From: Luteimonas sp. BLCC-B24 | GTDB taxonomy: Bacteria > Pseudomonadota > Gammaproteobacteria > Xanthomonadales > Xanthomonadaceae | Assembly (NCBI RefSeq): GCF_028550595.1 | Contig: NZ_JAQQGN010000011.1 | Location: 25,830-89,829 of the forward strand | Length of the DNA: 64,000 bases | Direction: 5' to 3' | Shown here: positions 28,381 to 38,767 of the stretch, in pieces | How the letters are laid out: the number at the start of each line of letters is the position of its first letter | How positions within the stretch are numbered: the stretch's first letter is position 1 | Program-made: the position numbers and the translations under genes | Notes under the pieces: model-generated | What the model was told of the DNA's origin: nothing | Databases searched by the model: none | Seen by the model: only the letters and a program-made list of their open reading frames with translations

Positions 28381-30573
28381 ATGTCGCCTCCCCTGATCGC
28401 CCGGCTGCGCACCCACCGGCGTGGCCTGCGCATCGCGGGCCTCGTCCTCGTCGTGGTCTACGCCCTGTACCTGGCGGGCGCCAACGTCTTCCTCAACAGC
28501 GCCTGGGGCGAGCGGGTCATCAACCGCAAGCCCGAGCGTTACCACGCGCGCTGGGACTGGGCGATGAGCCTCTACCCCGGCCACATCCACGCACGGGGCG
28601 TGGTGATGGGCGGGCATGCGCGCACCACGCGGTGGACGGTCGCCAGTCCCGGCGCCCACGGGCGTATCAAGCTGCTGCCGCTGCTGTGGCGCGAGGTCGC
28701 GTTCGGCACGATCCGGGCCCGTGACGTCTCGGTGCACGTGGCCCGTGCCCAGACCGATCTGCCCTCGACGGTGCGGCCCGGACGGGCGCCGTGGACGTTC
28801 CGCTTCGATGCGATCACCACGCCCAGCCTGCTGCGCCTGGATTTCTTCGACGCCCGGGTCACCGGCCACGGCGAGGCCCGCTTCGCGTTCGAGAAGGAGC
28901 TGCAGGGCGGGCCGATGGAAGTGGGGCGCTCCACGCTGTCGATGCCCGATGCGACGCTCGCGGTCGGCGACGTCGTCCTGCTCCGCGACGGTGCGCTGGA
29001 CTTCGACCTGAGGATTCCGGCGCATGTTCGCGAACAGGCCGAGGGCGAGGAGAAGGTGGTGCTGCTCGATGCGCACATGCGGGTGGACGGTCCGGCGCCC
29101 GGCGTCGATCTCGTCGCCCGCGACGATGACGCGTTGCCGGTCGGTATGGCCGGCATCGACGGTCATCTGCGCGCGGATCTCACCTTGAGCCGCGGCGTGC
29201 TGATGCCGGGCAGCCGTCTGGACTGGTCGGCGCCGGTGTTCTCGCGCACCGCGGACGGCGAGGATGTCCGCCACCCGCTGGGGGTGGCCCTGCGCACGGC
29301 CGACGATCGCATCCTGGTCTCGGCCCGCGTGCCCGATGGTGCCGACGCGCCACCGCGCCTGCGTGCGGATCTCGCCGTTCTCCACCGGCGACTGGGACCG
29401 GACGACTGGCTGCGGCCGCTGCGCGCGGTATCGGGCCGGATCGAGGCGCTGTGGCCGGCGGTGCCGCTGCGCTGGATCGATGTGATCCTCGACGACGTCG
29501 ACTGGCTGTCGGTCGACGGTCGCGCCGACCTCGACGCAGCCGTGCATCTGCATGCAGGCGAACTCGCGTCCGGCAGCCGGCTCGATCTGCGCGATGCCCG
29601 CCTCCAGGCCACGGTGCTCGACAACCGGTTCCAGGGCCAGGCGCACGCGCGGATGCGGGTGGACGACGACGAGGCGTCGTCCCGGCGCACACGCGTCGAC
29701 ATCGTCATGGACCGCTTCACGCTCGCGCCCGAGGCGGCGCCCGACCGGGTGGACCTGCAAGGGCGTGATCTCCGCCTGGACCTCGAGTCGACCGGGCCGC
29801 TGGCCGAATTCCACGAGCGCCTCGATGCGCGACTGCGTTTCGACGAGGCCGAGGTGCCGGATCTGCGCACCTACAACCGCTACCTGCCCGGCGACAGCGC
29901 CCGGCTGCTCGCGGGACGCGGCACCGCCAGCGGCGATCTGCGCCTCGACAACGCCGGCGAGATGATCGAAGGCCGGATGCAGGTGCGCGGGCAGGGCGTG
30001 CGCCTCGCGCTCGGCCCGTCGACGCTGACCGGAGACGTCGCGCTCGACAGCCGGCTCACGCGCATGGAGCGGTCGGGACGCGCCTACACCGTCGATGCGC
30101 TCAAGGTCGAACTCGACGGCGTGCGCCTGGCGGGCACGGGCGACGACGATCCTCCGACCTGGGCGCGTTTCGCACTGGAGGACGGCACGCTGGCGTGGCG
30201 CGAGCCGTTCGAGGTCAACGGCCGCGGTCGCGTCGCGATGCGCGACGTGCGCGTGCTGCTCGGCCTGTTCGCCGAACGCAGCGCATTTCCACGCTGGATC
30301 GGCAATCTGATCGATTCCGGCGAAGCGCAGGCGACCGGCCGCCTTCGCGTGCGCGAGAACGAGGTGGTGTTCGACCGCGTCGAGGCCCGCAACGACCGCA
30401 TCGATCTGCAGGCGCGTCTGCGCATCGCCGACGGCACGCCGAACGGCGATCTCTACGCGCGTTGGGGAGTGCTCGGCCTCGGCGTCGAACTCGAGGGCGG
30501 CGACCGCACCCTGCACATCGCCGGCGCCCGTGACTGGTACGAGGGCCGGCCCCCGCTGCTGCCGGCCGATTGA
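28381..30573 (+). CDS. Large AsmA-like inner-membrane-anchored periplasmic protein
   Basis: A 730-residue protein with a single N-terminal transmembrane helix (IAGLVLVVVYALYLAGANV) after a basic head, then about 690 residues of beta-rich repeats alternating short strands and turns. Layout and composition resemble the AsmA/DUF748/TamB class of proteins that bridge the envelope for lipid transport. The similarity is by architecture only. Its neighbour upstream (28329) ends 51 bases earlier. The stop is 58 bases before the leader peptide of DAHP synthase. Confidence 0.6.
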   Translation: MSPPLIARLRTHRRGLRIAGLVLVVVYALYLAGANVFLNSAWGERVINRKPERYHARWDWAMSLYPGHIHARGVVMGGHARTTRWTVASPGAHGRIKLLPLLWREVAFGTIRARDVSVHVARAQTDLPSTVRPGRAPWTFRFDAITTPSLLRLDFFDARVTGHGEARFAFEKELQGGPMEVGRSTLSMPDATLAVGDVVLLRDGALDFDLRIPAHVREQAEGEEKVVLLDAHMRVDGPAPGVDLVARDDDALPVGMAGIDGHLRADLTLSRGVLMPGSRLDWSAPVFSRTADGEDVRHPLGVALRTADDRILVSARVPDGADAPPRLRADLAVLHRRLGPDDWLRPLRAVSGRIEALWPAVPLRWIDVILDDVDWLSVDGRADLDAAVHLHAGELASGSRLDLRDARLQATVLDNRFQGQAHARMRVDDDEASSRRTRVDIVMDRFTLAPEAAPDRVDLQGRDLRLDLESTGPLAEFHERLDARLRFDEAEVPDLRTYNRYLPGDSARLLAGRGTASGDLRLDNAGEMIEGRMQVRGQGVRLALGPSTLTGDVALDSRLTRMERSGRAYTVDALKVELDGVRLAGTGDDDPPTWARFALEDGTLAWREPFEVNGRGRVAMRDVRVLLGLFAERSAFPRWIGNLIDSGEAQATGRLRVRENEVVFDRVEARNDRIDLQARLRIADGTPNGDLYARWGVLGLGVELEGGDRTLHIAGARDWYEGRPPLLPAD

Positions 30574-30631
30574 AGATCGTCGCGTCTGCAACCGTCGCGC
30601 CGGCGGCGGACGCGTGGTATCACTGGCGCCC

Positions 30632-30712
30632 ATGACCTCGCGCCTGCCCACGTTCTTCTATTGGTACGCGTTTCCGACGCCACCGGCGGCGGACGGTCCG
30701 CGCGCGCCCTGA
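30632..30712 (+). CDS. Aromatic-rich leader peptide (attenuator) of DAHP synthase
   Basis: A 26-residue ORF with the consecutive run F8-F9-Y10-W11-Y12-A13-F14 (T-F-F-Y-W-Y-A-F). Seven of the eight residues 7-14 are aromatic or aligned with aromatic codons (TTC TTC TAT TGG TAC GCG TTT). It ends 25 bases before a rho-independent terminator and 88 bases before the DAHP synthase ATG. This layout is that of a transcription attenuator: starvation for Phe, Tyr or Trp would stall the ribosome and favour readthrough. The ribosome binding site is weak and the ORF could still be chance, but the cluster of aromatic codons in front of an aromatic pathway gene argues against that. Confidence 0.72.
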   Translation: MTSRLPTFFYWYAFPTPPAADGPRAP

Positions 30713-30737
30713 AGCTCCGAGGTCGCACGCATCCCGA

Positions 30738-30764
30738 AAGCCGCCAGCCCCCTGGCGGCTTTTT
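30738..30764 (+). terminator. Attenuator terminator before DAHP synthase
   Basis: Ten-bp perfect stem (30738-30747 with 30752-30761), CCCC loop and T run. It is placed between the leader peptide and the structural gene. GGCGGC in the leader (near 30685) can pair with GCCGCC at 30740-30745, giving a possible antiterminator; not computed. Confidence 0.8.
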
Positions 30765-30799
30765 GCGTTTCCGGATCCCCACCTGTCCCGAGCCTGCCC

Positions 30800-31873
<1,074 letters not shown>

Positions 31874-32227
31874 TCGTGGGCGTGGGACGGATCGGACGGG
31901 CAGGCCGCACCGCGTGTTCGCGCGCGACGCCGTGTCCGGTGGCCGCGCGCGGATCGGTTCTGCGCTCGCGCGCGCTTGCAGCTGCAGCGCTGGCCTGCGC
32001 TCGAATGCGGATCGACGTCATGCCGGCGTGCGCTCGCGCCCCTGCAGGGTGACGCCGCGTCACGCGGCGCGAGAGATCCGCGGGCGCGTGCGCGCAATCC
32101 CGGCGGGCAGGAGCGGCGCGTCTCGTCCTGTCTCGTCACGCGCGTGCCCGCCGGTTGCAGCGTCGCCAGGCGAGGCGAGTGCAGGGGCCTGGCGGCACGG
32201 CAGCGCGGCCGCCGATGCGAGATGGCG
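31874..32227. other. 354-base intergenic region, no gene seen
   Basis: Between DAHP synthase and the convergent YhiN-like gene. A perfect 17-base palindromic stem (CGCCGCGT/ACGCGGCG around 32052) may be a terminator without a T run. No ORF has the codon use of its neighbours. Confidence 0.35.
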
Positions 32228-33436
32228 CTACGCGGCCTCGCCCGCCGCCATGCCCGAGGCCCAGGCCCACTGGAAGTTGTAGCCGCCGAGCCAGCCGGTG
32301 ACATCGAGCACCTCGCCGACGAAGAACAGTCCCGGCACCTGCTTCGATTCCATCGTCCGCGACGAGACGCCGTCGGTATCCACGCCGCCCAGCGTGACCT
32401 CGGCCGTGCGATAGCCCTCGGTGCCGCTGGCCACCAGCGGCCAGGCCTGCAGCAGCGCGGCGGTGTCGTGCAGCTGCGCCGGGGTGAACTGCTTCATCGG
32501 CCGGTTCGCCAGCCAGACCTCGCACAGGCGCTGGGCGAACCGGCGCGGCATCAGTTCGGCCAGCACGTTCTTGAGCTCGGTCGCGGGGCGTTCGGTCTGC
32601 TGCGCCTGCAGCCAGGCGAGTGCGTCACGGCCGGGAAGCAGATCCAGGCGCAGATCGTCGCCGGGCTGCCAGTACGAGGAGATCTGCAGGATCGCCGGGC
32701 CGCTGATGCCGCGGTGGGTGATCAGCATGCGGTTGCGGAAGAACGCGCCGTTGCAGGCGGCCTCCACATCGAGAGCCACGCCGGAGAGCGCGTCCAGCCG
32801 CTCCTGGTGCTTGCCGCTGAGGGTCAGCGGCACCAGGCCCGCACGTGTCGGCAGCAGACCATGTCCGAACTGGCGCGCGATCTCGTAACCGAAACCGGTC
32901 GCGCCCATGCTCGGGATCGACAGGCCACCGGTCGCCACGATCAGCGCCGCCCCGTGCAGCCGGCCGATCGCGGTGTCGAGCACGAACCCGCCGTCGACGC
33001 GTCGCGGCAGCTGCACCGCGCAGTGCGTGCGCACCTGCACACCGGCCCCGGCGGCCTCGTCGAGCAGCAACTGGACGATCTGCTTCGAGGATCCGTCACA
33101 GAACAGCTGCCCCAGCTCCTTCTCGTGCCAGGCGATGCCGTGGGCATCGACCAGGTCGATGAAATCCTGCGGCGTATACCGCGCCAGCGCCGACTTGCAG
33201 AAGTGGGGATTGGCCGACAGGTACTGCGCCGGCGTCGTGCCGGTATTGGTGAAATTGCAGTGGCCGCCACCGGACATCAGGATCTTCTTGCCGACCTTGT
33301 TGCCATGGTCGAGCACGAGCACCCGGCGGCCGCGCCGGCCGGCGGCGATCGCAGCCATCAGGCCGGCCGCGCCGGCGCCGATGACGATGACGTCCCAGTC
33401 CACGGGCGGCTGCGGTGAGGCGGAGGAGGCGGGCAT
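32228..33436 (-). CDS. FAD-dependent oxidoreductase, HI0933/YhiN family
   Basis: A 402-residue flavoprotein. N-terminal Rossmann motif VIVIGAGAAGLMAAIAAGRRG, the family's KKILMSGGGHCNFTN, LIVATGGLSIPSMG, and the C-terminal AEVTLGGV, PGLFFVGEVLDVTGWLGGYNFQ segment. HI0933-like proteins bind FAD; their substrate is not known. Length is typical (~390-410). Convergent with the DAHP synthase gene; divergent from the DAO-type oxidoreductase. Confidence 0.9.
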   Translation of the reverse strand: MPASSASPQPPVDWDVIVIGAGAAGLMAAIAAGRRGRRVLVLDHGNKVGKKILMSGGGHCNFTNTGTTPAQYLSANPHFCKSALARYTPQDFIDLVDAHGIAWHEKELGQLFCDGSSKQIVQLLLDEAAGAGVQVRTHCAVQLPRRVDGGFVLDTAIGRLHGAALIVATGGLSIPSMGATGFGYEIARQFGHGLLPTRAGLVPLTLSGKHQERLDALSGVALDVEAACNGAFFRNRMLITHRGISGPAILQISSYWQPGDDLRLDLLPGRDALAWLQAQQTERPATELKNVLAELMPRRFAQRLCEVWLANRPMKQFTPAQLHDTAALLQAWPLVASGTEGYRTAEVTLGGVDTDGVSSRTMESKQVPGLFFVGEVLDVTGWLGGYNFQWAWASGMAAGEAA

Positions 33437-33560
33437 GGCGTGACGCGGCGTCGGGCCGCGCAGTGTAGCGGTGTCGCCGCCGTCCGCCGGGTGCCGCGGC
33501 TCTGCACCGCCCTCACGCCCGCCTGCCTAGGCTGCGCGCCTCCCCTCCGGCAGCGACACC

Positions 33561-34772
33561 ATGGACCTCAAAAGCGGCTATCCGTTCTGGGCGATACGCA
33601 ACGGCCTGATGCAGTCCATGCCCAAGCTGGAGACGGACCTGCGCTGCGACGTCCTGGTGCTCGGCGGCGGCATCACCGGGGCCCTGATCGCCGATGCGCT
33701 GATCGGGCGCGGCCATGACGTCGCCGTCGTCGAGCAGCGCGACATCGCCTGGGGCAGTACCGCCGCGAGCACGGCCCTGCTGCAGTACGAGATCGACACC
33801 CATCTGGTGGATCTCGCGCGCCGCTACGGCGAGGCCGACGCCGGCCTGGCCTACCGCGCCTGCGGCGAGGCGATCGACAGGCTGGCCGAACTCGCGCGCA
33901 GCGTGCGCGATGTGGATTTCGAACGCACCGACAGCCTCTATTACGCCAGCCGCCGGCGCGACGTGCCGGCGTTGCAGGACGAGTGCGTCGCCCGTCGCCG
34001 CCACGGCTTCGAGGTCGACTATCTCGACGGCCCGGCGGTGAGGCAGCGGTACGGCTTCGATGCGCCGGCCGCGCTGCTGAGCACGCAGTCCGCCCAGGTC
34101 GATCCCTACCGCTTCGCGTCCCGCCTGCTCGCGCGTTGCAGGCGCCGCGGAGGCCAGGTCTACGACCGCACGCGCATCGTCGATCTGCAGCCGCGCAGCC
34201 GCGACGTGCTGGCGACCACCGATGCAGGCACGCGCATCCGCGCCGGCCATGTCGTCGTCGCCGCCGGATACGCCAGCCAGCACTGGCTGCCCAAGCGCGT
34301 CGCACGCAACCGCAGCAGCTACGCCTTCGTCACCGATCCCCTCGAGTCGGCATTGCCGGAGATGCTCGCCCGCACGCTGGTCTGGGAGACCGCGCGGCCC
34401 TACCTCTACCTGCGTGCCACGGCGGACCGGCGACTGTTGATCGGCGGTGAGGACGACGACGTCGACATTCCCGCGCGTCGCGACCGCCGCGTGGACGCCA
34501 AGGCCAGGCGTCTGATAAAGCGTGTGACGAAGCTCTGGCCGGGGCTCGATCTCACCCCGACCTTCGCCTGGGCCGGCACCTTCGCCGAAACCGAAGACGG
34601 GCTGCCGTTCTTCGGCCCGCACGTGGCCACCGGTCCGCGCGTGCAGTACGCGATGGCCTACGGCGGCAACGGCATCACGTATTCGATGCTGGGTGCGGCG
34701 CTGCTGTGCGCATCGATCGAGCGTCGCCCGCATCCGCTGGCGCGACTGTTCGCGTTCGAGCGCACCGGCTGA
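33561..34772 (+). CDS. FAD-dependent oxidoreductase (DAO/PuuB-like)
   Basis: A 403-residue D-amino-acid-oxidase-fold protein. The FAD-binding motif is [21 protein letters not shown]. The central part resembles glycine/sarcosine and gamma-glutamylputrescine oxidases ([33 protein letters not shown]), and the end [16 protein letters not shown] carries the second FAD contact. The substrate is not apparent. It begins 124 bases after the divergent YhiN-like gene. Confidence 0.85.
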   Translation: MDLKSGYPFWAIRNGLMQSMPKLETDLRCDVLVLGGGITGALIADALIGRGHDVAVVEQRDIAWGSTAASTALLQYEIDTHLVDLARRYGEADAGLAYRACGEAIDRLAELARSVRDVDFERTDSLYYASRRRDVPALQDECVARRRHGFEVDYLDGPAVRQRYGFDAPAALLSTQSAQVDPYRFASRLLARCRRRGGQVYDRTRIVDLQPRSRDVLATTDAGTRIRAGHVVVAAGYASQHWLPKRVARNRSSYAFVTDPLESALPEMLARTLVWETARPYLYLRATADRRLLIGGEDDDVDIPARRDRRVDAKARRLIKRVTKLWPGLDLTPTFAWAGTFAETEDGLPFFGPHVATGPRVQYAMAYGGNGITYSMLGAALLCASIERRPHPLARLFAFERTG

Positions 34773-34816
34773 GCACCCGCGTTGACGCCGGCGCAGGCGG
34801 ATTCGATCATCGCCCG

Positions 34817-35539
34817 ATGACCCCTCCGCGCGCCTGGCACCTCTATCTGCTCGAATGCCGCAACGGCAGCTGGTACGCCGGTATCACCAACGATCTCGAT
34901 GCCCGCTTCGCCGCGCACGTGGCCGGCCGCGGCGCCAAGTACACGCGCGGCAATCCACCGGTGCGCGTGCTGGCCAGCCGCACCTATCCCGATCGCGCCA
35001 GCGCCTCGCGCGCCGAATGGCAGCTCAAGCGCCAGCCGCGCGCGCGCAAGCTGGCCTGGCTGCAGACACCGTCCGCGCCGGACCTCGAGATCCGCGCCGG
35101 CGGCCTCGACGATCCGCGTGTCGTCGCCCTGCTGCAGCGGCATCTGGCCGACATGGCCCTGCATTCGCCGCCCGGCAGCATCCACGCGCTGGACCTCTCC
35201 CGCCTGCGCGCGCCGGGCCTGTCGTTCTGGACCGCGTGGCGTGGCGACGCGCTGGCCGGCTGTGGCGCGCTGAAGGATCTCGGCGACGGTCACGGCGAGC
35301 TGAAATCGATGCGCACCGATCCCGCGCATCTGCGCCAGGGCGTGGCCGCGGCCATGCTCGTGCACCTGATGGCCACGGCCCGCGCGCAGGGCCTGAGGCG
35401 ACTGAGCCTGGAGACCGGCAGCGCGCCGGCCTTCGCACCGGCGCACGCGCTGTACGCGCGGCACGGCTTCGTCGGCTGCGCGCCGTTCGGCGACTACGTC
35501 GAGGACCCCTTCAGCATCTTCATGACGCGGACGCTGTAG
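34817..35539 (+). CDS. GIY-YIG nuclease / GNAT acetyltransferase fusion
   Basis: A 240-residue two-domain protein in one frame. Residues ~5-85 are a GIY-YIG domain of the YhbQ/SLX1 type: [20 protein letters not shown] with the catalytic Tyr/Gly pair, [16 protein letters not shown] with the conserved Arg and His, and [12 protein letters not shown] with Glu. Residues ~90-238 are a GNAT fold with [18 protein letters not shown] (acetyl-CoA loop) and [14 protein letters not shown] at the end. No in-frame Met marks a separate GNAT start and the linker is seamless, so it is one polypeptide. Role unknown. Its start follows the DAO-type gene by 44 bases. Confidence 0.82.
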   Translation: MTPPRAWHLYLLECRNGSWYAGITNDLDARFAAHVAGRGAKYTRGNPPVRVLASRTYPDRASASRAEWQLKRQPRARKLAWLQTPSAPDLEIRAGGLDDPRVVALLQRHLADMALHSPPGSIHALDLSRLRAPGLSFWTAWRGDALAGCGALKDLGDGHGELKSMRTDPAHLRQGVAAAMLVHLMATARAQGLRRLSLETGSAPAFAPAHALYARHGFVGCAPFGDYVEDPFSIFMTRTL

Positions 35540-35788
35540 CCGGCACACCGATGCCTGTGGCCGGCGTAGCGCCGACCGCGGCGGGCGCCGCGGCAGCGCG
35601 TCGGCCTGCGCGGTGTCGGCGTGTGCGTGAGTGGCGTCGGCGAGGCGCAGGCCGCGTTGGGGATCGGGTCGCCCGCCGTCCTCGCGTTGGCCGGGTCTGC
35701 GCCGCAATGCGCCCTCGCGGTCCCCGCGCGGATGCCCCGCGGCGTCGCACTGGCTATAGTCGTGCGCCCTCGTGCACCCGGCGAACCC

Positions 35789-36910
35789 ATGTCCCACGCG
35801 TCTCCGTCCGCGGCCCTGCCCACGATCGCCTGCGCGGCCGGCGGCACGGGCGGGCATCTGTTCCCGGCCGAGGCGCTGGCGCGCGAACTGAAGCGTCGCG
35901 GGCATCCAGTGGTGCTCTACACCGAACGTCGCGGCGCGGCGTACACCCAGGCGCTGGCCGGTCTCGACCACGTCGTGCTGCCAGCGCGCAGTCTCGAGGG
36001 CGGCCTGGCGGGCAAGCTCGCCGCGGGCCTGACGATCCTGCGCGCGACCTGGCAGGCGCGTCGCGACATGCGCCGGCGCGACGTGCGCCTGCTGGTCGGT
36101 TTCGGCGGCTATCCGAGCTTCGCGCCGGCCTTGGCCGCGAAGAGCCTGGCCCTGCCGCTGCTGCTGCACGAGCAGGGCGCGCGCCTGAGCCTGGCCAACC
36201 GCAAGCTGCTGCGCTTCGCCGACGGCGTGGCGACATCGTTCCCGACGACCGCGGGCCTGGCCGGCATCGAGGCCGCGCGCGTGTTCGATACCGGCAATCC
36301 GGTGCGCCGGGCGATTCTCGATGCGCGCGGCGACTATCCGCCACTGGCCGACGATGCACCGCTGCGCCTGCTGGTGGTCGGCGGCAGCCAGAGCGCCCGG
36401 GTGTTCGGCGACGTGGTGCCGCCGGCGCTGCTGGCGCTGCCCGAGGCCGTGCGCCGGCGCCTGCAGTTGTCGCTGCAGATGAAGGGCGATGCGGTCGCGG
36501 ACGTCGAACGCGCGCTGCAGGCGGTGGGCGTCGACGCGACCGTGCGCCCGTTCTTCGACGACATGGGCGCGCGTCTGCGTGACGCCCACCTGGTGATCAC
36601 GCGTGCCGGCGCGACCACGGCTGCGGATCTGCTGACCGTCGGCCGGCCTGCGATCTTCGTGCCGATTCCCCACGGCGGCTCGCGCGACGAGCAGCGCCGC
36701 AATGCCGAGGCGCTGGCCGCGGCCGGGGCGGGGTGGTGCGTGCCCGAGCCGGAGTTGACCGCGCCGCATCTGACGGCGCTGCTGACCGACGCATTCGCCT
36801 CGCCATCGATGCTGCCCGACGCCGCGCGCGCGGCGGCCGCGCTCGGCCGGCCACAGGCGGCCGCGGCGCTGGCCGATCGCGTCGTCGCCGCCCTGCACAC
36901 GCGCGGATGA
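35789..36910 (+). CDS. MurG-like UDP-GlcNAc transferase paralogue
   Basis: A 373-residue GT-B glycosyltransferase related to MurG, which adds GlcNAc to lipid I. Marks: ACAAGGTGGHLFPAEALA, LLVGFGGYPSFAPALAA, HEQGARLSLANRKLL, GNPVRRAI, LLVVGGSQSARVFGD and VITRAGATTAADLLTVGRP. It reads more like alphaproteobacterial MurG than the gammaproteobacterial type, and is not in the mur/fts cluster. HEQN is HEQG here, and the glutamate of the GA-T-xxE motif is Asp. It may therefore be an acquired or specialised copy. The next gene overlaps its stop in ATGA. Confidence 0.78.
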   Translation: MSHASPSAALPTIACAAGGTGGHLFPAEALARELKRRGHPVVLYTERRGAAYTQALAGLDHVVLPARSLEGGLAGKLAAGLTILRATWQARRDMRRRDVRLLVGFGGYPSFAPALAAKSLALPLLLHEQGARLSLANRKLLRFADGVATSFPTTAGLAGIEAARVFDTGNPVRRAILDARGDYPPLADDAPLRLLVVGGSQSARVFGDVVPPALLALPEAVRRRLQLSLQMKGDAVADVERALQAVGVDATVRPFFDDMGARLRDAHLVITRAGATTAADLLTVGRPAIFVPIPHGGSRDEQRRNAEALAAAGAGWCVPEPELTAPHLTALLTDAFASPSMLPDAARAAAALGRPQAAAALADRVVAALHTRG

Positions 36911-38538
36911 GCATGCCGCGCCGCGACGCCGACGTGCTGGTGGTGGGCGGCGGCCACAACGGGCTGGTCTGCGCCGCCTATCTCGCCGCCGCCGGACTCG
37001 ACGTGCGCGTGCTCGAACGTCGGCGCATCGTCGGCGGCGCCGCGGTCACCGAGGCCTTCCATCCGGGCTTCCGCAATTCGGTGGCCAGTTACACCGTGAG
37101 CCTGCTCAATCCGCAGGTGATCGCGGACCTGCGGCTGGTGCAGCACGGCCTGCGCGTGGTCGAGCGGCCGTTCTCGAACTTCCTGCCGCTGCCGGACGGC
37201 CGCGCGTTCCGCCTCGGCGGCGCGGAGGGCACGGCCGAGGTCGCGCGCTGGTCGGCGCGCGATGCCGCGCGGCTGCCGGCGTACTACGCGATGCTCGAAC
37301 GCGTGGTCGCGGTGCTGCGTGCGTTGATGACGCGCACGCCGCCGAACGTCAGCGACGGCTTCGTGCTCGCCGACTGGGTGAACTCCTGGGCGGTCGCCAG
37401 GCAGCTCAAGCAGCTCGATATGCGCGGCCGTCGCGACCTGCTGGATCTGTTCACCAAATCCGCCGGCGAACTGCTCGACGACTGGTTCGAGTCCGCGCCG
37501 CTGAAGGCCGCCCTGGGGTGGGATTCGGTGGTCGGCAATTTCGCGAGTCCGTACACGCCGGGCTCGGCCTACGTGCTGCTGCATCACGTGTTCGGCGAGG
37601 TCAACGGCAAGTCCGGCGTCTGGGGCCACGCGATCGGCGGCATGGGGGCGATCAGCGAGGCGATCGCGGCGGAGTGTCGCGCGCGCGGCGTGGTGATCGA
37701 GACCGACGCCGCGGTCGCGCAGGTGCAGGTGGAGCGCGGCCACGCGGTGGGCGTCGTGCTCGAGGACGGGCGGACGCTGCATGCCGGCGCGGTGGTCTCC
37801 AACCTCAATCCGAAACTGCTGTACCAGCAGCTGGTGCCGCGCGACGCGCTCGACGCCGATACCGCCGCGCGCATCGATCGCTACCGCTGCGGCTCGGGCA
37901 CGTTCCGGATGAATGTCGCGCTGTCCGAACTGCCCGACTTCACCGCCGCGCCGGGCACCGCCCTGCAGCCGCACCACCAGAGCGGCATCCTGATCGGACC
38001 GTCGCTCGACTACTTCGAGCGCGCGTATTTCGATGCGAAGTCGCGCGAGCACAATCCCGGCTGGGCGCGTGCGCCGATCGTCGAACTGGTGATCTCGTCC
38101 ACGCTCGACGACAGCCTCGCGCCGCCCGGCCGACACGTCGCCAGCCTGTTCTGCCAGCACGTCAATCCGCTGATGCCGGACGCCACCGGCGGCTGGGACG
38201 CGCATCGCGACACGGTGGCCCGGTTGATGATCGACACGGTGGATGCGGTCGCGCCGAACTTCGCGCGCAGCGTGCTCGGCTTCGAGGCGCTGACGCCGCT
38301 GGATCTCGAGCGGCGCTTCGGCCTCGTCGGCGGCGACATCTTCCACGGCAGCCTCGGCGCCGACCAGCTGTTCGGCGCGCGACCGCTGCTGGGCCAGGGA
38401 GACTACCGCGGCGCGCTGCCCGGCCTGTATCTCTGCGGCTCGGGCACGCATCCCGGCGGCGGGGTGACCGGCCTGCCGGGACGCAACGCGGCGCGCGAGG
38501 TGCTGATCGATCTCGGGCGCCGGCCACGCCCGCGCTGA
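36907..38538 (+). CDS. PYROXD2-like FAD/NAD(P)-dependent oxidoreductase
   Basis: A 543-residue flavoprotein of the phytoene desaturase / PYROXD2 class. N-terminal [19 protein letters not shown] and [16 protein letters not shown] are the FAD site; SGKS-type [17 protein letters not shown] and the C-terminal [18 protein letters not shown] are characteristic. It is translated from an ATG overlapping the murG-like stop, so coupled. The pairing of a lipid-linked glycosyltransferase and this oxidoreductase is unusual to me. Substrate unknown; it is not proof of carotenoid synthesis. Confidence 0.85.
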   Translation: MSMPRRDADVLVVGGGHNGLVCAAYLAAAGLDVRVLERRRIVGGAAVTEAFHPGFRNSVASYTVSLLNPQVIADLRLVQHGLRVVERPFSNFLPLPDGRAFRLGGAEGTAEVARWSARDAARLPAYYAMLERVVAVLRALMTRTPPNVSDGFVLADWVNSWAVARQLKQLDMRGRRDLLDLFTKSAGELLDDWFESAPLKAALGWDSVVGNFASPYTPGSAYVLLHHVFGEVNGKSGVWGHAIGGMGAISEAIAAECRARGVVIETDAAVAQVQVERGHAVGVVLEDGRTLHAGAVVSNLNPKLLYQQLVPRDALDADTAARIDRYRCGSGTFRMNVALSELPDFTAAPGTALQPHHQSGILIGPSLDYFERAYFDAKSREHNPGWARAPIVELVISSTLDDSLAPPGRHVASLFCQHVNPLMPDATGGWDAHRDTVARLMIDTVDAVAPNFARSVLGFEALTPLDLERRFGLVGGDIFHGSLGADQLFGARPLLGQGDYRGALPGLYLCGSGTHPGGGVTGLPGRNAAREVLIDLGRRPRPR

Positions 38539-38767
38539 GCCGCCGCTCGTTCGTTCAGCCGCCGGTGCGTTTTTGTACCCGCGGGTATCGTTTTGCACTG
38601 CAGCGTGCACAACGCGTCGTGCTCTTCCACTATCGCCCTGCACCCGACGTGGGGGAGGGAGCAAGCCCGTAACCGGTACGCCGGAAGCGGGCTTTTTTTT
38701 GCCTGTCGATCCGTCGCGCGCTGGAGTGGCCGCCGGGCATGCCGAGGCGGGTGTCATCATCCGGGCC
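38539..38767. other. Structured intergenic region before glnE
   Basis: 229 bases without a gene. A perfect 12-bp palindrome TACCCGCGGGTA (38576-38587) is near the start. A hairpin at 38593-38608 (GCACTGCAGCGTGC) follows. The terminator at 38663-38700 closes it. Possibly a small transcript; evidence is structure only. Confidence 0.4.
38663..38700 (+). terminator. Terminator of the murG-like/PYROXD2-like operon or of a small RNA
   Basis: Stem AAGCCCG (38663-38669) with CGGGCTT (38688-38694), an inner hairpin CCGG-TACG-CCGG and a run of eight T residues (38693-38700). Confidence 0.85.

Noticed and set aside
31874..32282. Plus-strand ORF in the gap after DAHP synthase
   Set aside because: Composition unlike neighbours, no ribosome binding site, and overlaps the end of the YhiN-like gene.
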